A DNA stretch of 64,000 nucleotides, taken from positions 1 to 64,000 of the forward strand of contig NZ_JALPRK010000010.1 in the NCBI RefSeq assembly GCF_023195895.1. Reading direction: 5' to 3'. The notes under the pieces are model-generated. The model ran no database searches, was not told the DNA's origin, and worked only from the letters and a program-made list of their open reading frames with translations. The position numbers were made by a program, and so were the translations under genes. Positions 1 through 8,906 of this stretch are shown here, piece by piece (within the stretch, counting starts at the first letter, position 1; every line of letters begins with the position of its first letter). The stretch comes from Paenibacillus mellifer (GTDB taxonomy: Bacteria > Bacillota > Bacilli > Paenibacillales > Paenibacillaceae).

Positions 1-109
1 ATGCTTTCTCGTTATTTGGAGCTTTGTTAACCTTTTGGAACCGCCGTATGCGGACCCGCATGTACGGTGGTGTGAGAGGACGGGGGTTAGTCACCCCCTC
101 CTACTCGAT
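1..109 (+). mobile_element. 3' end of a group II intron (domains V and VI)
   Basis: Bases 40-71 fold as a domain V hairpin: ACCGCCGTA pairs with TACGGTGGT, TGCG pairs with CGCA, and two bases bulge on the 3' strand. A short linker leads to a domain VI-like stem (GGGGG 82-86 with CCCCC 94-98, extended by AGGA/TCCT), and the element ends around CTACTCGAT (101-109). The order V then VI at this spacing is the usual 3' end of bacterial group II introns, so the intron runs on the + strand and its reverse transcriptase/maturase would lie upstream, outside the window. The exact 3' splice junction cannot be fixed. The end lies a few bases from the stop codon of the convergent SRAP gene. Whether the rest of the intron is intact is not visible. 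Confidence 0.75.
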
Positions 110-112
110 TGT

Positions 113-787
113 TTATCGCTTCACCCAAGCCAGCTGCAAGTCCATCTCCCGGATGCATTCGTCGCTGTCGTACCGGTTGTTGTCGATGAGCGGTGTTACT
201 GCGTAGGCCTGCATTTCATCTGCTGCATGCGGACGAAGGATCGGGTCCAGCGCGTCGAGATCGTTGATCTCCTCGTCCAGCCAGCGGGTCATATCCTCAG
301 GAGACAAAATCGCCGGCATACGGTTCTCAAACTCTCCGATCAGGGGATTGGCCTCCGTCATGACGAGGGTGCAGGTGCGGAGCGGTTCGCCTCGAGTATC
401 CCGCCAAATTTCGTATAGCCCGGCCACACCAAACATGCCGCGGTCTTTTAGAACCACCCGGACGGGGTATTCCTTCTTGCCCTCCTTCTTCCAATAATAA
501 AAGCCATTGCACGGGATGACGCAACGCTGCGTGTTGATGATACGGCGGTACGTCGGATTCTGGTGGACGTTACGCAGATCCGCATTTACCGCGTCTCTTC
601 CCCAATACGGAACAAACCCCCAGCGGAACTCGTCGAGTACCCGCTCCCCATCCTGCTGGAGCACAACCGGCGTGGGCTGCGTGGGACTGATGTTGAAGCG
701 GTTCTTGTAATAACTCATAACCCGCCCGATTTGAAAATGCTCCTGAACCTCCGGCAGCTCGGCCGCGATGGAATATCTTTGACACAT
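113..787 (-). CDS. SRAP-family protein (YedK/HMCES-like) with altered active-site residues
   Basis: This 224-residue protein has the length and fold signature of SOS-response-associated peptidases, which shield abasic sites in single-stranded DNA by covalent linkage to Cys2. Visible family signatures are the N-terminal MCxR (here MCQR), RWGFVP at 55-60, IPCNGFYYWK, GVAGLYEIW and NRMPAIL. Cys2 and the conserved Asn (N68) are kept. The FYEW glutamate is Tyr98, and the His of the H-x-RMP motif is Asn155 (ENRMP). The usual NARAET stretch is NADLRNV. These changes hit residues thought to act in catalysis in YedK, so it may be a divergent or non-catalytic paralogue. A strong AAAGGAGG ribosome-binding site precedes the ATG. 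The group II intron ends just past its stop. Confidence 0.8.
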   Translation of the reverse strand: MCQRYSIAAELPEVQEHFQIGRVMSYYKNRFNISPTQPTPVVLQQDGERVLDEFRWGFVPYWGRDAVNADLRNVHQNPTYRRIINTQRCVIPCNGFYYWKKEGKKEYPVRVVLKDRGMFGVAGLYEIWRDTRGEPLRTCTLVMTEANPLIGEFENRMPAILSPEDMTRWLDEEINDLDALDPILRPHAADEMQAYAVTPLIDNNRYDSDECIREMDLQLAWVKR

Positions 788-875
788 GAAATATTTCCTC
801 CTTTAAAACGATTGTGATGTAGTGTTTGTAAAAGGAGGAAAATCATTCTTAATAACTGCGGCACCGCTCGAAAAC

Positions 876-906
876 TTAATTCCATTTTGATGAAAAGTGG
901 TATAAT
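876..906 (+). promoter_or_regulatory. Extended -10 promoter for the sulfatase-maturation operon
   Basis: TGG-TATAAT at 898-906 is a consensus extended -10 element. The -35 region is weak (TTAATT near 876-881 with a long spacer), as is common with extended -10 promoters. It lies about 48 bases before the ATG at 955 and would transcribe the FGE, sulfatase, anSME and AraC genes. Confidence 0.55.
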
Positions 907-954
907 GAATCTGTGGCATTGCTTATTCATCAATTTTGGATTGGAGATTTCACC

Positions 955-1932
955 ATGACAGAGAATTTACATGCTTGCTGTTCGGCTAGTCGTCATCAAG
1001 TCAAGGGGAAGGGTCTCCTTGATAAATCCAAGGAGTACAAGCCCTCCCAGGAATTACGTAGGGGAAGGGAACTATCGGGCATGGTCCAAATTCCAGGGGG
1101 ATGTTTTCTGATGGGAACGGATGATAAGGAAGGATTCCCGGCAGATGGCGAAGGCCCGGTTAGGGAGGTGACGGTCTCTCCATTTTTCATGGATGCAACA
1201 ACGGTTACCAATGCGCAGTTTGCTCTGTTTGTAGAGGATACCAACTACGTTACGGATGCGGAACGTTTCGGTTGGTCCTATGTGTTTCATTCTTTTATTT
1301 CTGCTGAGACAGGTAAGAAAGTAACTCAAGTGGCAACGCATACCCCTTGGTGGTGGGTGGTGGAAGGGGCAAACTGGCGCCATCCAGAAGGTCCGGATTC
1401 CTATGTGAATGTGCGGCTTGATCACCCCGTTGTTCATATGTCCTGGCATGATGCTGACGCTTATTGCCGCTGGGCTGGTAAACGTCTTCCTACCGAGGCG
1501 GAATGGGAATTCGCCGCCAGGGGAGGTCTTGTCCAACAGCGTTATCCCTGGGGAGATGTTTTAAAACCAACTGGAGAACATCAATGCAATATTTGGCAGG
1601 GGAAGTTTCCCGTTAAAAATCATGCCAGCGATGGTTATGCGGGCACCGCCCCCGCCGAGTCCTATCTTCCCAACGGATACGGTCTTTACAATATGTCGGG
1701 TAACGTGTGGGAATGGTGTGAGGATTGGTTTACACCTACCTATCATCTATCCCCCGATAACGTAAATCCGAGAGGCTCGGCGAGCGGTGTGGCAAAGTCG
1801 ATGCGCGGGGGATCTTATCTATGCCATAAATCTTATTGTAACCGTTATCGTGTTGCGGCCAGAAGCAAGAATACACCGGACAGTTCCTCAGGAAATATCG
1901 GTTTTCGGTGTGCTGCAGATCTTATCCTTTGA
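955..1932 (+). CDS. Formylglycine-generating enzyme (aerobic sulfatase-maturing enzyme)
   Basis: It converts the active-site Cys of sulfatases to formylglycine using oxygen. The FGE-sulfatase fold is clear from MVQIPGGCFLMGT near the N-terminus, HPVVHMSWHDADAYCRWAG, RLPTEAEWEFAARGG, GNVWEWCEDW and the C-terminal IGFRCA. The diagnostic catalytic pair is present in GGSYLCHKSYCNRYR (Cys290 and Cys295 from this start), which separates true FGE from non-catalytic relatives and from EgtB-type proteins. I chose ATG 955 over 913 because a GGAG lies 10 bases upstream and the extra 14 residues are not family-like. Fourteen bases separate it from the following sulfatase, so the two are co-transcribed and the sulfatase is the likely substrate. 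No signal peptide is seen, so it should act in the cytoplasm. Confidence 0.9.
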   Translation: MTENLHACCSASRHQVKGKGLLDKSKEYKPSQELRRGRELSGMVQIPGGCFLMGTDDKEGFPADGEGPVREVTVSPFFMDATTVTNAQFALFVEDTNYVTDAERFGWSYVFHSFISAETGKKVTQVATHTPWWWVVEGANWRHPEGPDSYVNVRLDHPVVHMSWHDADAYCRWAGKRLPTEAEWEFAARGGLVQQRYPWGDVLKPTGEHQCNIWQGKFPVKNHASDGYAGTAPAESYLPNGYGLYNMSGNVWEWCEDWFTPTYHLSPDNVNPRGSASGVAKSMRGGSYLCHKSYCNRYRVAARSKNTPDSSSGNIGFRCAADLIL

Positions 1933-1946
1933 GGAGGGCCCAATAA

Positions 1947-3434
1947 GTGAAATCATCAATTGAAACACAACGCCCGAATATTTTACTGATCACAGTTGAC
2001 CAAATGCGATATGATTGTCTCAGCATTTTGGGACATCCGGTAGTGGAGACGCCTAATCTGGATGAACTCGCCCGCACCGGAGTGAGATTTGACCATGCCT
2101 ATTCGGCTACTCCGACTTGCGTACCCGCTCGGGCGGCTATTTTTACAGGGCAGAAGCAAACCTCTCACGGACGAGTCGGCTATCAGGAACGTGTACCCTG
2201 GAATTACCCAACCACATTGCCAGGTGAACTGGCGAAATCTGGTTACCATACACAATGTGTTGGCAAAATGCATGTCTATCCGGCACGGAGTCTGATGGGG
2301 TTCCACAACGTCATATTGCACGACGGTTATCTGCACTATAATCGCTACAAGCATAGTAATACCGTTCAAGAACATTACGATGAAGTGGATGACTACTTGA
2401 CATGGCTCCGTGGTCAGGTTCCAGGAGCAGATCTGCTGGATCTTGGCCTAGACTGCAACGCTTCAACCGTGGCAAGACCCTGGGCTCTTTCTGAGCACCT
2501 GCATCCTACCAATTGGACCGTAAGCCAGTCCATTGACTTTTTGCGTCGGAGAGATCCAAGCAAACCCTTTTTCCTGTGGATGTCATTTGTGCGCCCTCAT
2601 TCGCCGCTAGACCCACCGCAAGCTTATCTGGACTTGTACAAAGATACCGATATCCCTGATCCGGTGATCGGGGAATGGGCCATGAAGGAAGATCCAGAGG
2701 GGCATGGATTTAATCCCGTGACTTCGAAAGGGATCGTACCCAAGCGCCGCTTGAAATTGGCTAAGGCCGCTTATTACGCATTAATTACTCATATTGATCA
2801 TCAAATCGGACGGTTTCTGCAAGCGCTGGACGAATATGGCGAACGAAATAACACAATCATTATGTTTACTTCTGACCACGGGGAATTACTGGGGGATCAT
2901 CATCTGTTCCGAAAATCATTACCTTATGAAGGAAGCGCTCACATCCCGTTTATCGTTAATGATCCGGGAGGTTATCTGAACCTCGCACAGGGATCTGCCG
3001 TCTCAGAGGTTGTAGAGTTGCGCGATATTATGCCCTCTCTACTGACGGCTGCATCGATTGATATCCCCGCCTCAGTAGAAGGAGAGAGCGTTTGGGAGTT
3101 AGCGCGCGCTGAAGAGGAGGCGTCTCGGAACAAACCTTGGCGCGAATACTTGCATGGCGAGCACGCTCAGGGGATTGCCTCAACGCAATGGATAACGAAT
3201 GGTGCTGAGAAGTATATTTGGTACTCTCAAACCGGGGAGGAGCAATTCTTTAACCTGGTCCAGGACCCGGGTGAAATTCACAATTTGATCCATCATCCTC
3301 AGAAGCAGGACCGTATTCGGTACTGGCGTTCAGTGCTGGTGCAGGAGCTTAAGGATCGCGAAGAAGGGTATGTCCAGGACGGCAGGCTCGTTATTGGACG
3401 GGAACCGGTTGCCGTTTTATCTCATCTTAGGTAA
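1947..3434 (+). CDS. Cys-type (type I) sulfatase
   Basis: A 495-residue sulfatase of the alkaline-phosphatase superfamily that hydrolyses sulfate esters. Metal-site residues appear in NILLITVDQMRYD, and the maturation motif C-V-P-A-R starts at Cys58, the residue converted to formylglycine. FTSDHGELLGDH near residue 310 is the second metal-binding segment. There is no signal peptide, so the enzyme probably acts on imported oligosaccharides. The start is a GTG with GAGGAGGG 9 bases upstream. It lies between the two maturation enzymes FGE and anSME, and the neighbouring GH20 and GH35 enzymes suggest a sulfated amino sugar or galactose as substrate. The exact sulfate position cannot be read from the sequence. 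Confidence 0.9.
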   Translation: MKSSIETQRPNILLITVDQMRYDCLSILGHPVVETPNLDELARTGVRFDHAYSATPTCVPARAAIFTGQKQTSHGRVGYQERVPWNYPTTLPGELAKSGYHTQCVGKMHVYPARSLMGFHNVILHDGYLHYNRYKHSNTVQEHYDEVDDYLTWLRGQVPGADLLDLGLDCNASTVARPWALSEHLHPTNWTVSQSIDFLRRRDPSKPFFLWMSFVRPHSPLDPPQAYLDLYKDTDIPDPVIGEWAMKEDPEGHGFNPVTSKGIVPKRRLKLAKAAYYALITHIDHQIGRFLQALDEYGERNNTIIMFTSDHGELLGDHHLFRKSLPYEGSAHIPFIVNDPGGYLNLAQGSAVSEVVELRDIMPSLLTAASIDIPASVEGESVWELARAEEEASRNKPWREYLHGEHAQGIASTQWITNGAEKYIWYSQTGEEQFFNLVQDPGEIHNLIHHPQKQDRIRYWRSVLVQELKDREEGYVQDGRLVIGREPVAVLSHLR

Positions 3435-3485
3435 AGTGAATGAGCGACAATTGAGTAGGAAATGCAACAGAGGAGCGATTGTTCG

Positions 3486-4739
3486 ATGAGCGCATGTATA
3501 CTAACTTCCAGGCCGCATCCTCTTCATGTCATGTGGAAAACCGTCTCGGAGGATTGTAACCTGGCTTGTGATTATTGTTATTACAGCACGGCTGGCGGTC
3601 ATCCTCATCAGCCCGTCCGTGTGATGGAGCCGGCATTATTGGATCGGTTTATCTCTCAATACATGAAGAGATCATCTGGCCAGGCTGTCTTCTCTTGGCA
3701 AGGTGGGGAGCCCTTGTTGGCTGGTCTTCCGTATTTTGAGCATGTGGTATCTCTGCAGGCTAAGTATGCGCCTCCCCATACGATGATTAGCAATGCCCTG
3801 CAGACGAACGGAACGTTGATTAATGAGAGTTGGGCGCGTTTTTTTAAACGATATCATTTCCTGATTGGGATTAGTTTGGACGGTCCGGAGCCTATTCATG
3901 ACACTCATCGTATAACCGGCTCCGGGAAAGGCAGCTTTGATTTAGTGATGCGCGGATTACATCATTTGGAGCAGGCAGGCGTGGAGTATAATATTCTAAC
4001 GGTGATCCATGAAGATAATGTAAAGAAGCCGGATGAATTGATGGCATTTTACCATGAGCAAAATTTCGCCTTTATTCAGTTTATCCCGTGCATGGATTTT
4101 GTTTCGCAACAGAGCGGTATGTCCGGACGTTTCCGGATTACTCCCGAAGAGTATGGGGAGTTTTTATGCCGGACCTTTGACCTGTGGTACAACGATGGGC
4201 TACCGGAGGTTTCCATTCGTATGTTTGAGAATATGCTGCTCGCCTTGTTGCATCGTCCAGCAGAGCTATGTGTCCACAATTTATGTTGCCCGAAAATGAT
4301 GGTGCTTGAAACGAATGGCGATGCCTATCCTTGTGATTTCTTTATCGATGAGGAGCACAAGCTGGGTAATGTCGGTCAAGACGATCTGGATGTTTTACTG
4401 GCCAAACAGGTATATCATGACTTTTTGCAGATGAAGCCCAATGTGAATGAAGCTTGCCGTAAGTGTGAATACCTTCAATTTTGTCACGGAGGTTGCCCCC
4501 GCAACCGGAATTGGCTGGATGTGAATGATCGTACCGAGGTGGATTATTTTTGCCGCGGCTACAAAATGTTCTACGCTCATGCTTATGATCGGATGGAAAC
4601 GCTAGCGAACCGGATCAAGGCAGAACAGATGCAAGAGTATAGGAAAAGCGGCAACCCGCTTCCGGGTCGAAATGATCCTTGTTTATGCGGGAGCGGAAAA
4701 AAGTTTAAAAACTGTTGTCAGTCGCGTATCCGTGTGTAG
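3486..4739 (+). CDS. Anaerobic sulfatase-maturating enzyme (radical SAM/SPASM)
   Basis: It makes formylglycine on sulfatases without oxygen by radical SAM chemistry. The CX3CX2C cluster motif is CNLACDYC (Cys24, Cys28, Cys31 from this start). A SPASM-type cysteine set follows for two auxiliary clusters: CVHNLCC, YPCDF, CRKCEYLQFCHGGCPRN and YFC. The C-terminus carries a SEC-C zinc motif, DPCLCGSGKKFKNCC, an extra seen in many members of this family. ATG 3486 is preferred over 3462 because GAGGAG lies about 10 bases before it, whereas the upstream ATG precedes that site. It follows the sulfatase by 51 bases and is followed closely by an AraC gene. The same operon encodes FGE, so the cell carries both oxygen-dependent and oxygen-independent maturation. 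Confidence 0.92.
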   Translation: MSACILTSRPHPLHVMWKTVSEDCNLACDYCYYSTAGGHPHQPVRVMEPALLDRFISQYMKRSSGQAVFSWQGGEPLLAGLPYFEHVVSLQAKYAPPHTMISNALQTNGTLINESWARFFKRYHFLIGISLDGPEPIHDTHRITGSGKGSFDLVMRGLHHLEQAGVEYNILTVIHEDNVKKPDELMAFYHEQNFAFIQFIPCMDFVSQQSGMSGRFRITPEEYGEFLCRTFDLWYNDGLPEVSIRMFENMLLALLHRPAELCVHNLCCPKMMVLETNGDAYPCDFFIDEEHKLGNVGQDDLDVLLAKQVYHDFLQMKPNVNEACRKCEYLQFCHGGCPRNRNWLDVNDRTEVDYFCRGYKMFYAHAYDRMETLANRIKAEQMQEYRKSGNPLPGRNDPCLCGSGKKFKNCCQSRIRV

Positions 4740-4750
4740 GAGGGATTTCC

Positions 4751-5563
4751 TTGTCCTCTATGATTCGTAGTCAGTTTGGAATAACCGTGCTGGACGTCAT
4801 CAAAATCCAATATAAAACGCGGATTCTATTTGATTATGTTCAAACCTGCTACACCGTTTCTTATATCCAAAAGGGTGAGGTATTGACCACATCCCCTGAG
4901 GGAGAATATGTGGCTTCCGCGGGGGATGTAATGATTCACCGTCCCAATGAGCCGTTTAATGTGATCTCCCAAAGGGACGGTGTCCATTATTTATTTAATA
5001 TTCATGCGGAGGTGGGTGACGGAGCCGACTTTTTTAAGTTATTCCCTCTAGGCAAGGTGATTCGGATTCGTGATCGGAACGAGTATGAGAGAAAGTTTGA
5101 CGAATTACGGAGCTTATGGTTGCAAGAGGGAGATGATCACAGAAACATTCAGATCGGTTCATTAGCGTTCTTCCTGCTTTATGAGATTGTGGAGAGCACC
5201 AAACTGGGTGGGCGCCAAACTACAAGAGATCCCGCAATCACAGACCGCTTTAACGAAGCGTTGCATTACATGGAGGCTCGGCTAGATCAAGAGATGACTC
5301 GGGAGGAGCTTGCCAAGTTGTATCACATGAATCCCGTCTACTTTAGCCGGGCATTCCAGAAAATATACAAATTGACACCCATGCAAATGTTGCGAAAGCT
5401 CCGGTTGCAGCATGCCAAACAGTTGCTGGAGAGTACGGATTATACAATGGAACATATCTCCCGATGCTGTGGATTTTATGATGCTGCACACTTCAGCAAG
5501 GCATTCCATAATAGTTTCGGTAAAGGGCCGGCGGAGTATCGTAAATGTATCAAATTTACATGA
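4751..5563 (+). CDS. AraC-family transcriptional regulator
   Basis: About 270 residues: an N-terminal cupin-like sensor half (VLTTSPEGEYVASAGDVMIHRPNEPF) and a C-terminal double helix-turn-helix (MTREELAKLYHMNPVYFSRAFQK and MEHISRCCGFYDAAHFSKAFH, ending GKGPAEYRK). Such regulators usually activate the adjacent sugar locus on binding a carbohydrate. Open frame extends upstream to an ATG at 4715 inside anSME, but GGAGGG at 4740-4745 points to the TTG at 4751 or the ATG at 4760. It ends the FGE-sulfatase-anSME operon; a second sulfatase starts 122 bases on. The ligand and operator are unknown. Confidence 0.85.
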   Translation: MSSMIRSQFGITVLDVIKIQYKTRILFDYVQTCYTVSYIQKGEVLTTSPEGEYVASAGDVMIHRPNEPFNVISQRDGVHYLFNIHAEVGDGADFFKLFPLGKVIRIRDRNEYERKFDELRSLWLQEGDDHRNIQIGSLAFFLLYEIVESTKLGGRQTTRDPAITDRFNEALHYMEARLDQEMTREELAKLYHMNPVYFSRAFQKIYKLTPMQMLRKLRLQHAKQLLESTDYTMEHISRCCGFYDAAHFSKAFHNSFGKGPAEYRKCIKFT

Positions 5564-5685
5564 ATAAAGATCGCATCTCCATAGCGGAATCAGTCTCATT
5601 CAATTACTCTAAGATCATGAGCAGGTCATTATGGCCAACCTGGTATTGATTTTTATTTGCTCCTAAGAAAGGCAGGGAATTACTC

Positions 5686-7068
5686 ATGAGAATTTTGTAT
5701 TTGGATTTGGATTCGCTTCGCCCGGATCATTTGGGATGTTATGGTTATCATCGCAACACTTCTCCGAACATTGATGCCATCGCTAAAGAAGGGGTCATCT
5801 TTACAAATTATTACTGCTCGGATGCTCCATGTCTGCCGTCCCGTTCCGCATTAATGTCGGGGCGGTTCGGCATTCATAATGGAATCGTAGGGCATGGTGG
5901 AACTGCCGCAGACATGCGAAGAGAGGGAGCGGCGCGGGAATTTAATGACCGATTGAGCATGGAGAGTCTTCCGGCTATCTTGAGGCAAGCGGCCATGAAA
6001 ACCGCATCGATCAGCACTTTCTCCGAACGGCACTCCGCCTGGACATTCAACGCCGGTTTCCAGGAGATATTTAATGTGGGAGGAAGAGGGCACGAGACGG
6101 CAGAACAAGTGCTCCCTGTGGCACTTAAATGGTTAGAGGATAACGGGGCATCTGAAAACTGGTTTCTGCACCTGAATTTTTGGGATCCGCATACTCCTTA
6201 TCGTACGCCCGAAAGTTACGGCAATCCGTTCGAGCATGATCGGCTACCCGAGTGGCTCTCCGAAGACGTGTTCGAGCTTCACCGACACAAGAAGGGACAA
6301 CATAGCATCGACGACATGAACGCGCTCGCCCAATCGCATTATCACCGTCATTCAAGACATCACAAGAAGATTGAACAACATGAGGACTTGCGGGTTATCA
6401 TTGACAACTATGACGCGGCTGTCAAATATCTCGATGAGCATCTCGGTCATGTCTTCTCCAAACTAACTCAGCTTGGCGTCATGGATGATACGGCGATCAT
6501 TATCAGTGCGGATCACGCTGAAAGTTTGGGCGAGCTCGGGATATACTCCGAACACGGAACAGCAGACGAGGCCACCTGCCGGATTCCAATGATAATTCGT
6601 TGGCCTGGCGGCCAAAGGGGAACAATAGACGAAGGTCTCCATTATCATCTGGATCTTTCACCAACTCTGGCAAGTCTATTACTATTGAAAGCTGCCCCCT
6701 CTTGGGACGGGGAAAGCTATGCCGACGCAATTCTGGAAGGAAACTCGGCTGGGCGGGATTACCTTGTCCTCACCCAATGCGCGCACGTGTGCCAACGCAG
6801 CGTCCGGTTCGGAGATTGGTTATATATTCGGACCTATCATGACGGACACCACGGCTTCCCCAAAGAAATGTTGTTTAATTTGAAGGATGACCCGTACGAG
6901 CAGTATAATCTGGCCGAAGGACGAAGAGAGGTTTGTACCGAGGCCGTATATTTACTTAACGAGTGGCATGATAGCATGATGGCTACCATGGACTGCGATA
7001 CGGATCCTTTATGGACGGTACTTAAAGAAGGCGGGCCTTATCATGCCAAGGAGTATGCGGACAACTAA
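5686..7068 (+). CDS. Second Cys-type sulfatase
   Basis: A 460-residue type I sulfatase distinct from the one at 1947. The N-terminus MRILYLDLDSLRPDHLGCYG holds the first metal ligands. The maturation motif is C-L-P-S-R with Cys49 as the formylglycine precursor. IISADHAESLGELGIYSEHG near residue 270 gives further metal and sulfate contacts. There is no signal peptide. The 122-base gap after the AraC gene shows no clear terminator, so it may be transcribed with the operon or from its own promoter. A bidirectional hairpin follows. Two different sulfatases beside one pair of hexosidases suggest a substrate sulfated at two positions or on two sugars. Confidence 0.9.
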   Translation: MRILYLDLDSLRPDHLGCYGYHRNTSPNIDAIAKEGVIFTNYYCSDAPCLPSRSALMSGRFGIHNGIVGHGGTAADMRREGAAREFNDRLSMESLPAILRQAAMKTASISTFSERHSAWTFNAGFQEIFNVGGRGHETAEQVLPVALKWLEDNGASENWFLHLNFWDPHTPYRTPESYGNPFEHDRLPEWLSEDVFELHRHKKGQHSIDDMNALAQSHYHRHSRHHKKIEQHEDLRVIIDNYDAAVKYLDEHLGHVFSKLTQLGVMDDTAIIISADHAESLGELGIYSEHGTADEATCRIPMIIRWPGGQRGTIDEGLHYHLDLSPTLASLLLLKAAPSWDGESYADAILEGNSAGRDYLVLTQCAHVCQRSVRFGDWLYIRTYHDGHHGFPKEMLFNLKDDPYEQYNLAEGRREVCTEAVYLLNEWHDSMMATMDCDTDPLWTVLKEGGPYHAKEYADN

Positions 7069-7099
7069 AGCCAGAATGCATAAAAGAAAGAATGATGGA

Positions 7100-7126
7100 G
7101 GAGGCTGCCCGCTTTGGGCAGCCTCC
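7100..7126. terminator. Bidirectional terminator between convergent genes
   Basis: An 11-base-pair perfect stem, GGAGGCTGCCC with GGGCAGCCTCC, has a 5-base loop. It sits between the convergent sulfatase and YesM-type kinase genes. The flank is richer in T on the minus strand, favouring termination of the kinase operon. Confidence 0.7.
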
Positions 7127-7133
7127 AAGATGT

Positions 7134-8906
7134 TTATGCTCCTTGCTCTCCTATTAAAGTGCCAGGCAGTATCAGGTCAGCCTTCGTCCCGTTTCCTTGC
7201 TGACTGTGAAGCCGAATCCCGAAAGGGTCTCCATACTTCAAATTTAAGCGATTATGGACGTTTAAAAGACCGATATGATGACCTGACCCCATATTCCTAT
7301 GCGTTAACAGCTGGGTTAGCTGACTCAGCCTTTTCTCATCGATGCCCACTCCGTTATCTTCGACGGAGATTTTGAGGAACCCCTCATGACTTTTGTCCAC
7401 CGAGATGAGAAGTACCCCGTTACCTTGAGCTTCGAGTCCATGACCCAGCGCATTTTCCACAATAGGTTGAAGAATCATTTTCGGTACGGAAATGGTTAAC
7501 CATTCTTTCGGGCAAATCAGTTTATAAGTGAATTTGCCCGGGAATCGACCTTGGTATATTTTTACACAAGACCCAGCTATCTTCAGTTCCTCCCCAAGAG
7601 TGACTTCCTCATTGCCTTTGATGCTGTACCTGAGCATGGTACTTAAGGCAGTGGTCATTTCAAAAATCTCGTGGTTTCCTTTTACGATAGCTACGCCTTT
7701 GATTGAATCCAGGGTATTGCTTAAGAAATGAGGATTGATCTGACTTTGCAAATACGCGTATTCGGCTCGTTGCTTCTCCAGATCAGACTGGTAGAGCTGA
7801 GTTGTCGCATCAATTAATCGGCTCGTCAAATCCTGAATTCTTGTGGTCATGATGTTGAACTGTCGGGAAATGATTTCAATCTCAGCGTAACCCCTCAAAT
7901 CGACCTTGTTGTTTAGTACCTCCAGATTTCCGGCCTTCAGTTGATTCATATAGCGAATGAGCCTGGATAACGGCTTCAGCAGATTCATCACCAGCATGGT
8001 ATATGGAATAGAAAGGACCAAGAGGGTTAAGGCAAGGAGCCCAAAGCTGATTTTCTTTAACTTCTCCAAGCCTCTTATCAGATTATGAACAGGGACGGCG
8101 GTAACGATTCTTCCCGAGATCTCAGGCAGATCAAAGGATTGAATGGCGTATCTCTTTCCGCTGATCGTTTCGAGGATGGTCTCCCCGTCATTTCCGCTTG
8201 TCTTCATTTGTATCTGGTCCAACATTTCTTGCGGCTCAGCACTATTCGAGTAGATCAGTCCTTTATGATCCATCATGAAAAAGCTGGTTCCGGCAAGACG
8301 GGGATTTCCCGCAAACTCAGTTTGGATGGCCTTCATATCCACCAGAACCGCCAAATAACCGATGTTTTCTCCATATAACGGCGTATCTCCGGAAGCAAAG
8401 ATGTTCATACCGAATAACATCTTGCTTTTATCCAAAATCCGATCCGGAGGGCTATACCCAGCATAATACACAACTCCATCATCCTCAGCAGTGTTCATCA
8501 GATCGGTAACGTATTTGGTTCTCCCCGCTAATGAAATACGTGCGTTAGATTGCCCGACGACAATGATATCCAGAACATCCGTGTTCATATTGCGGGCGAT
8601 ACTCAGAAGACCTTCCACCTTCTGGGATAGATAGTAGCTCTGCAGCTTATCTTTTTCCACTAGAAACTGTTGGACGGTCGGATTGTAACCTACGTTCATC
8701 ATCATGGAAGATACGTTGGCATAGTTATCGGAAATTCGTTGTTTAATTAGAGAAACGAGTTCGGTATTGTATTGCGTATTCTGGTTGATGATCGTCTCGC
8801 TTGACAATCGATAGACCCAAGAGATGATAAGGGGTATGGTGGAAAATATGACGAGACCAAACAATAGGACCTGCGTACGAATGGAATAACTATTAAATGT
8901 TTTCAT
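7134..8906 (-). CDS. YesM-type sensor histidine kinase
   Basis: A 590-residue membrane kinase. One membrane segment is near residues 13-33, an extracytoplasmic Cache-like sensor fills roughly 35-285, a second membrane segment is near 287-310, and a HAMP region follows. The His_kinase domain (PF06580 type) has the phospho-acceptor in QINPHFL at His393, then PMILQPIVENALGHG and VEDNGVGIDE of the ATPase domain, and GHHIGLLNVHNRL. It overlaps the end of the upstream response regulator by 14 bases, so the two are translationally coupled. The pair is divergent from the sugar ABC importer, which it most likely controls in response to an extracellular saccharide, alone or with the binding protein. 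Confidence 0.9.
   Translation of the reverse strand: MKTFNSYSIRTQVLLFGLVIFSTIPLIISWVYRLSSETIINQNTQYNTELVSLIKQRISDNYANVSSMMMNVGYNPTVQQFLVEKDKLQSYYLSQKVEGLLSIARNMNTDVLDIIVVGQSNARISLAGRTKYVTDLMNTAEDDGVVYYAGYSPPDRILDKSKMLFGMNIFASGDTPLYGENIGYLAVLVDMKAIQTEFAGNPRLAGTSFFMMDHKGLIYSNSAEPQEMLDQIQMKTSGNDGETILETISGKRYAIQSFDLPEISGRIVTAVPVHNLIRGLEKLKKISFGLLALTLLVLSIPYTMLVMNLLKPLSRLIRYMNQLKAGNLEVLNNKVDLRGYAEIEIISRQFNIMTTRIQDLTSRLIDATTQLYQSDLEKQRAEYAYLQSQINPHFLSNTLDSIKGVAIVKGNHEIFEMTTALSTMLRYSIKGNEEVTLGEELKIAGSCVKIYQGRFPGKFTYKLICPKEWLTISVPKMILQPIVENALGHGLEAQGNGVLLISVDKSHEGFLKISVEDNGVGIDEKRLSQLTQLLTHRNMGSGHHIGLLNVHNRLNLKYGDPFGIRLHSQQGNGTKADLILPGTLIGEQGA

Noticed and set aside
913..954. Upstream ATG for the FGE gene
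   Set aside because: It lies only seven bases after the -10 element, has no ribosome-binding site, and the added residues are not family-like.
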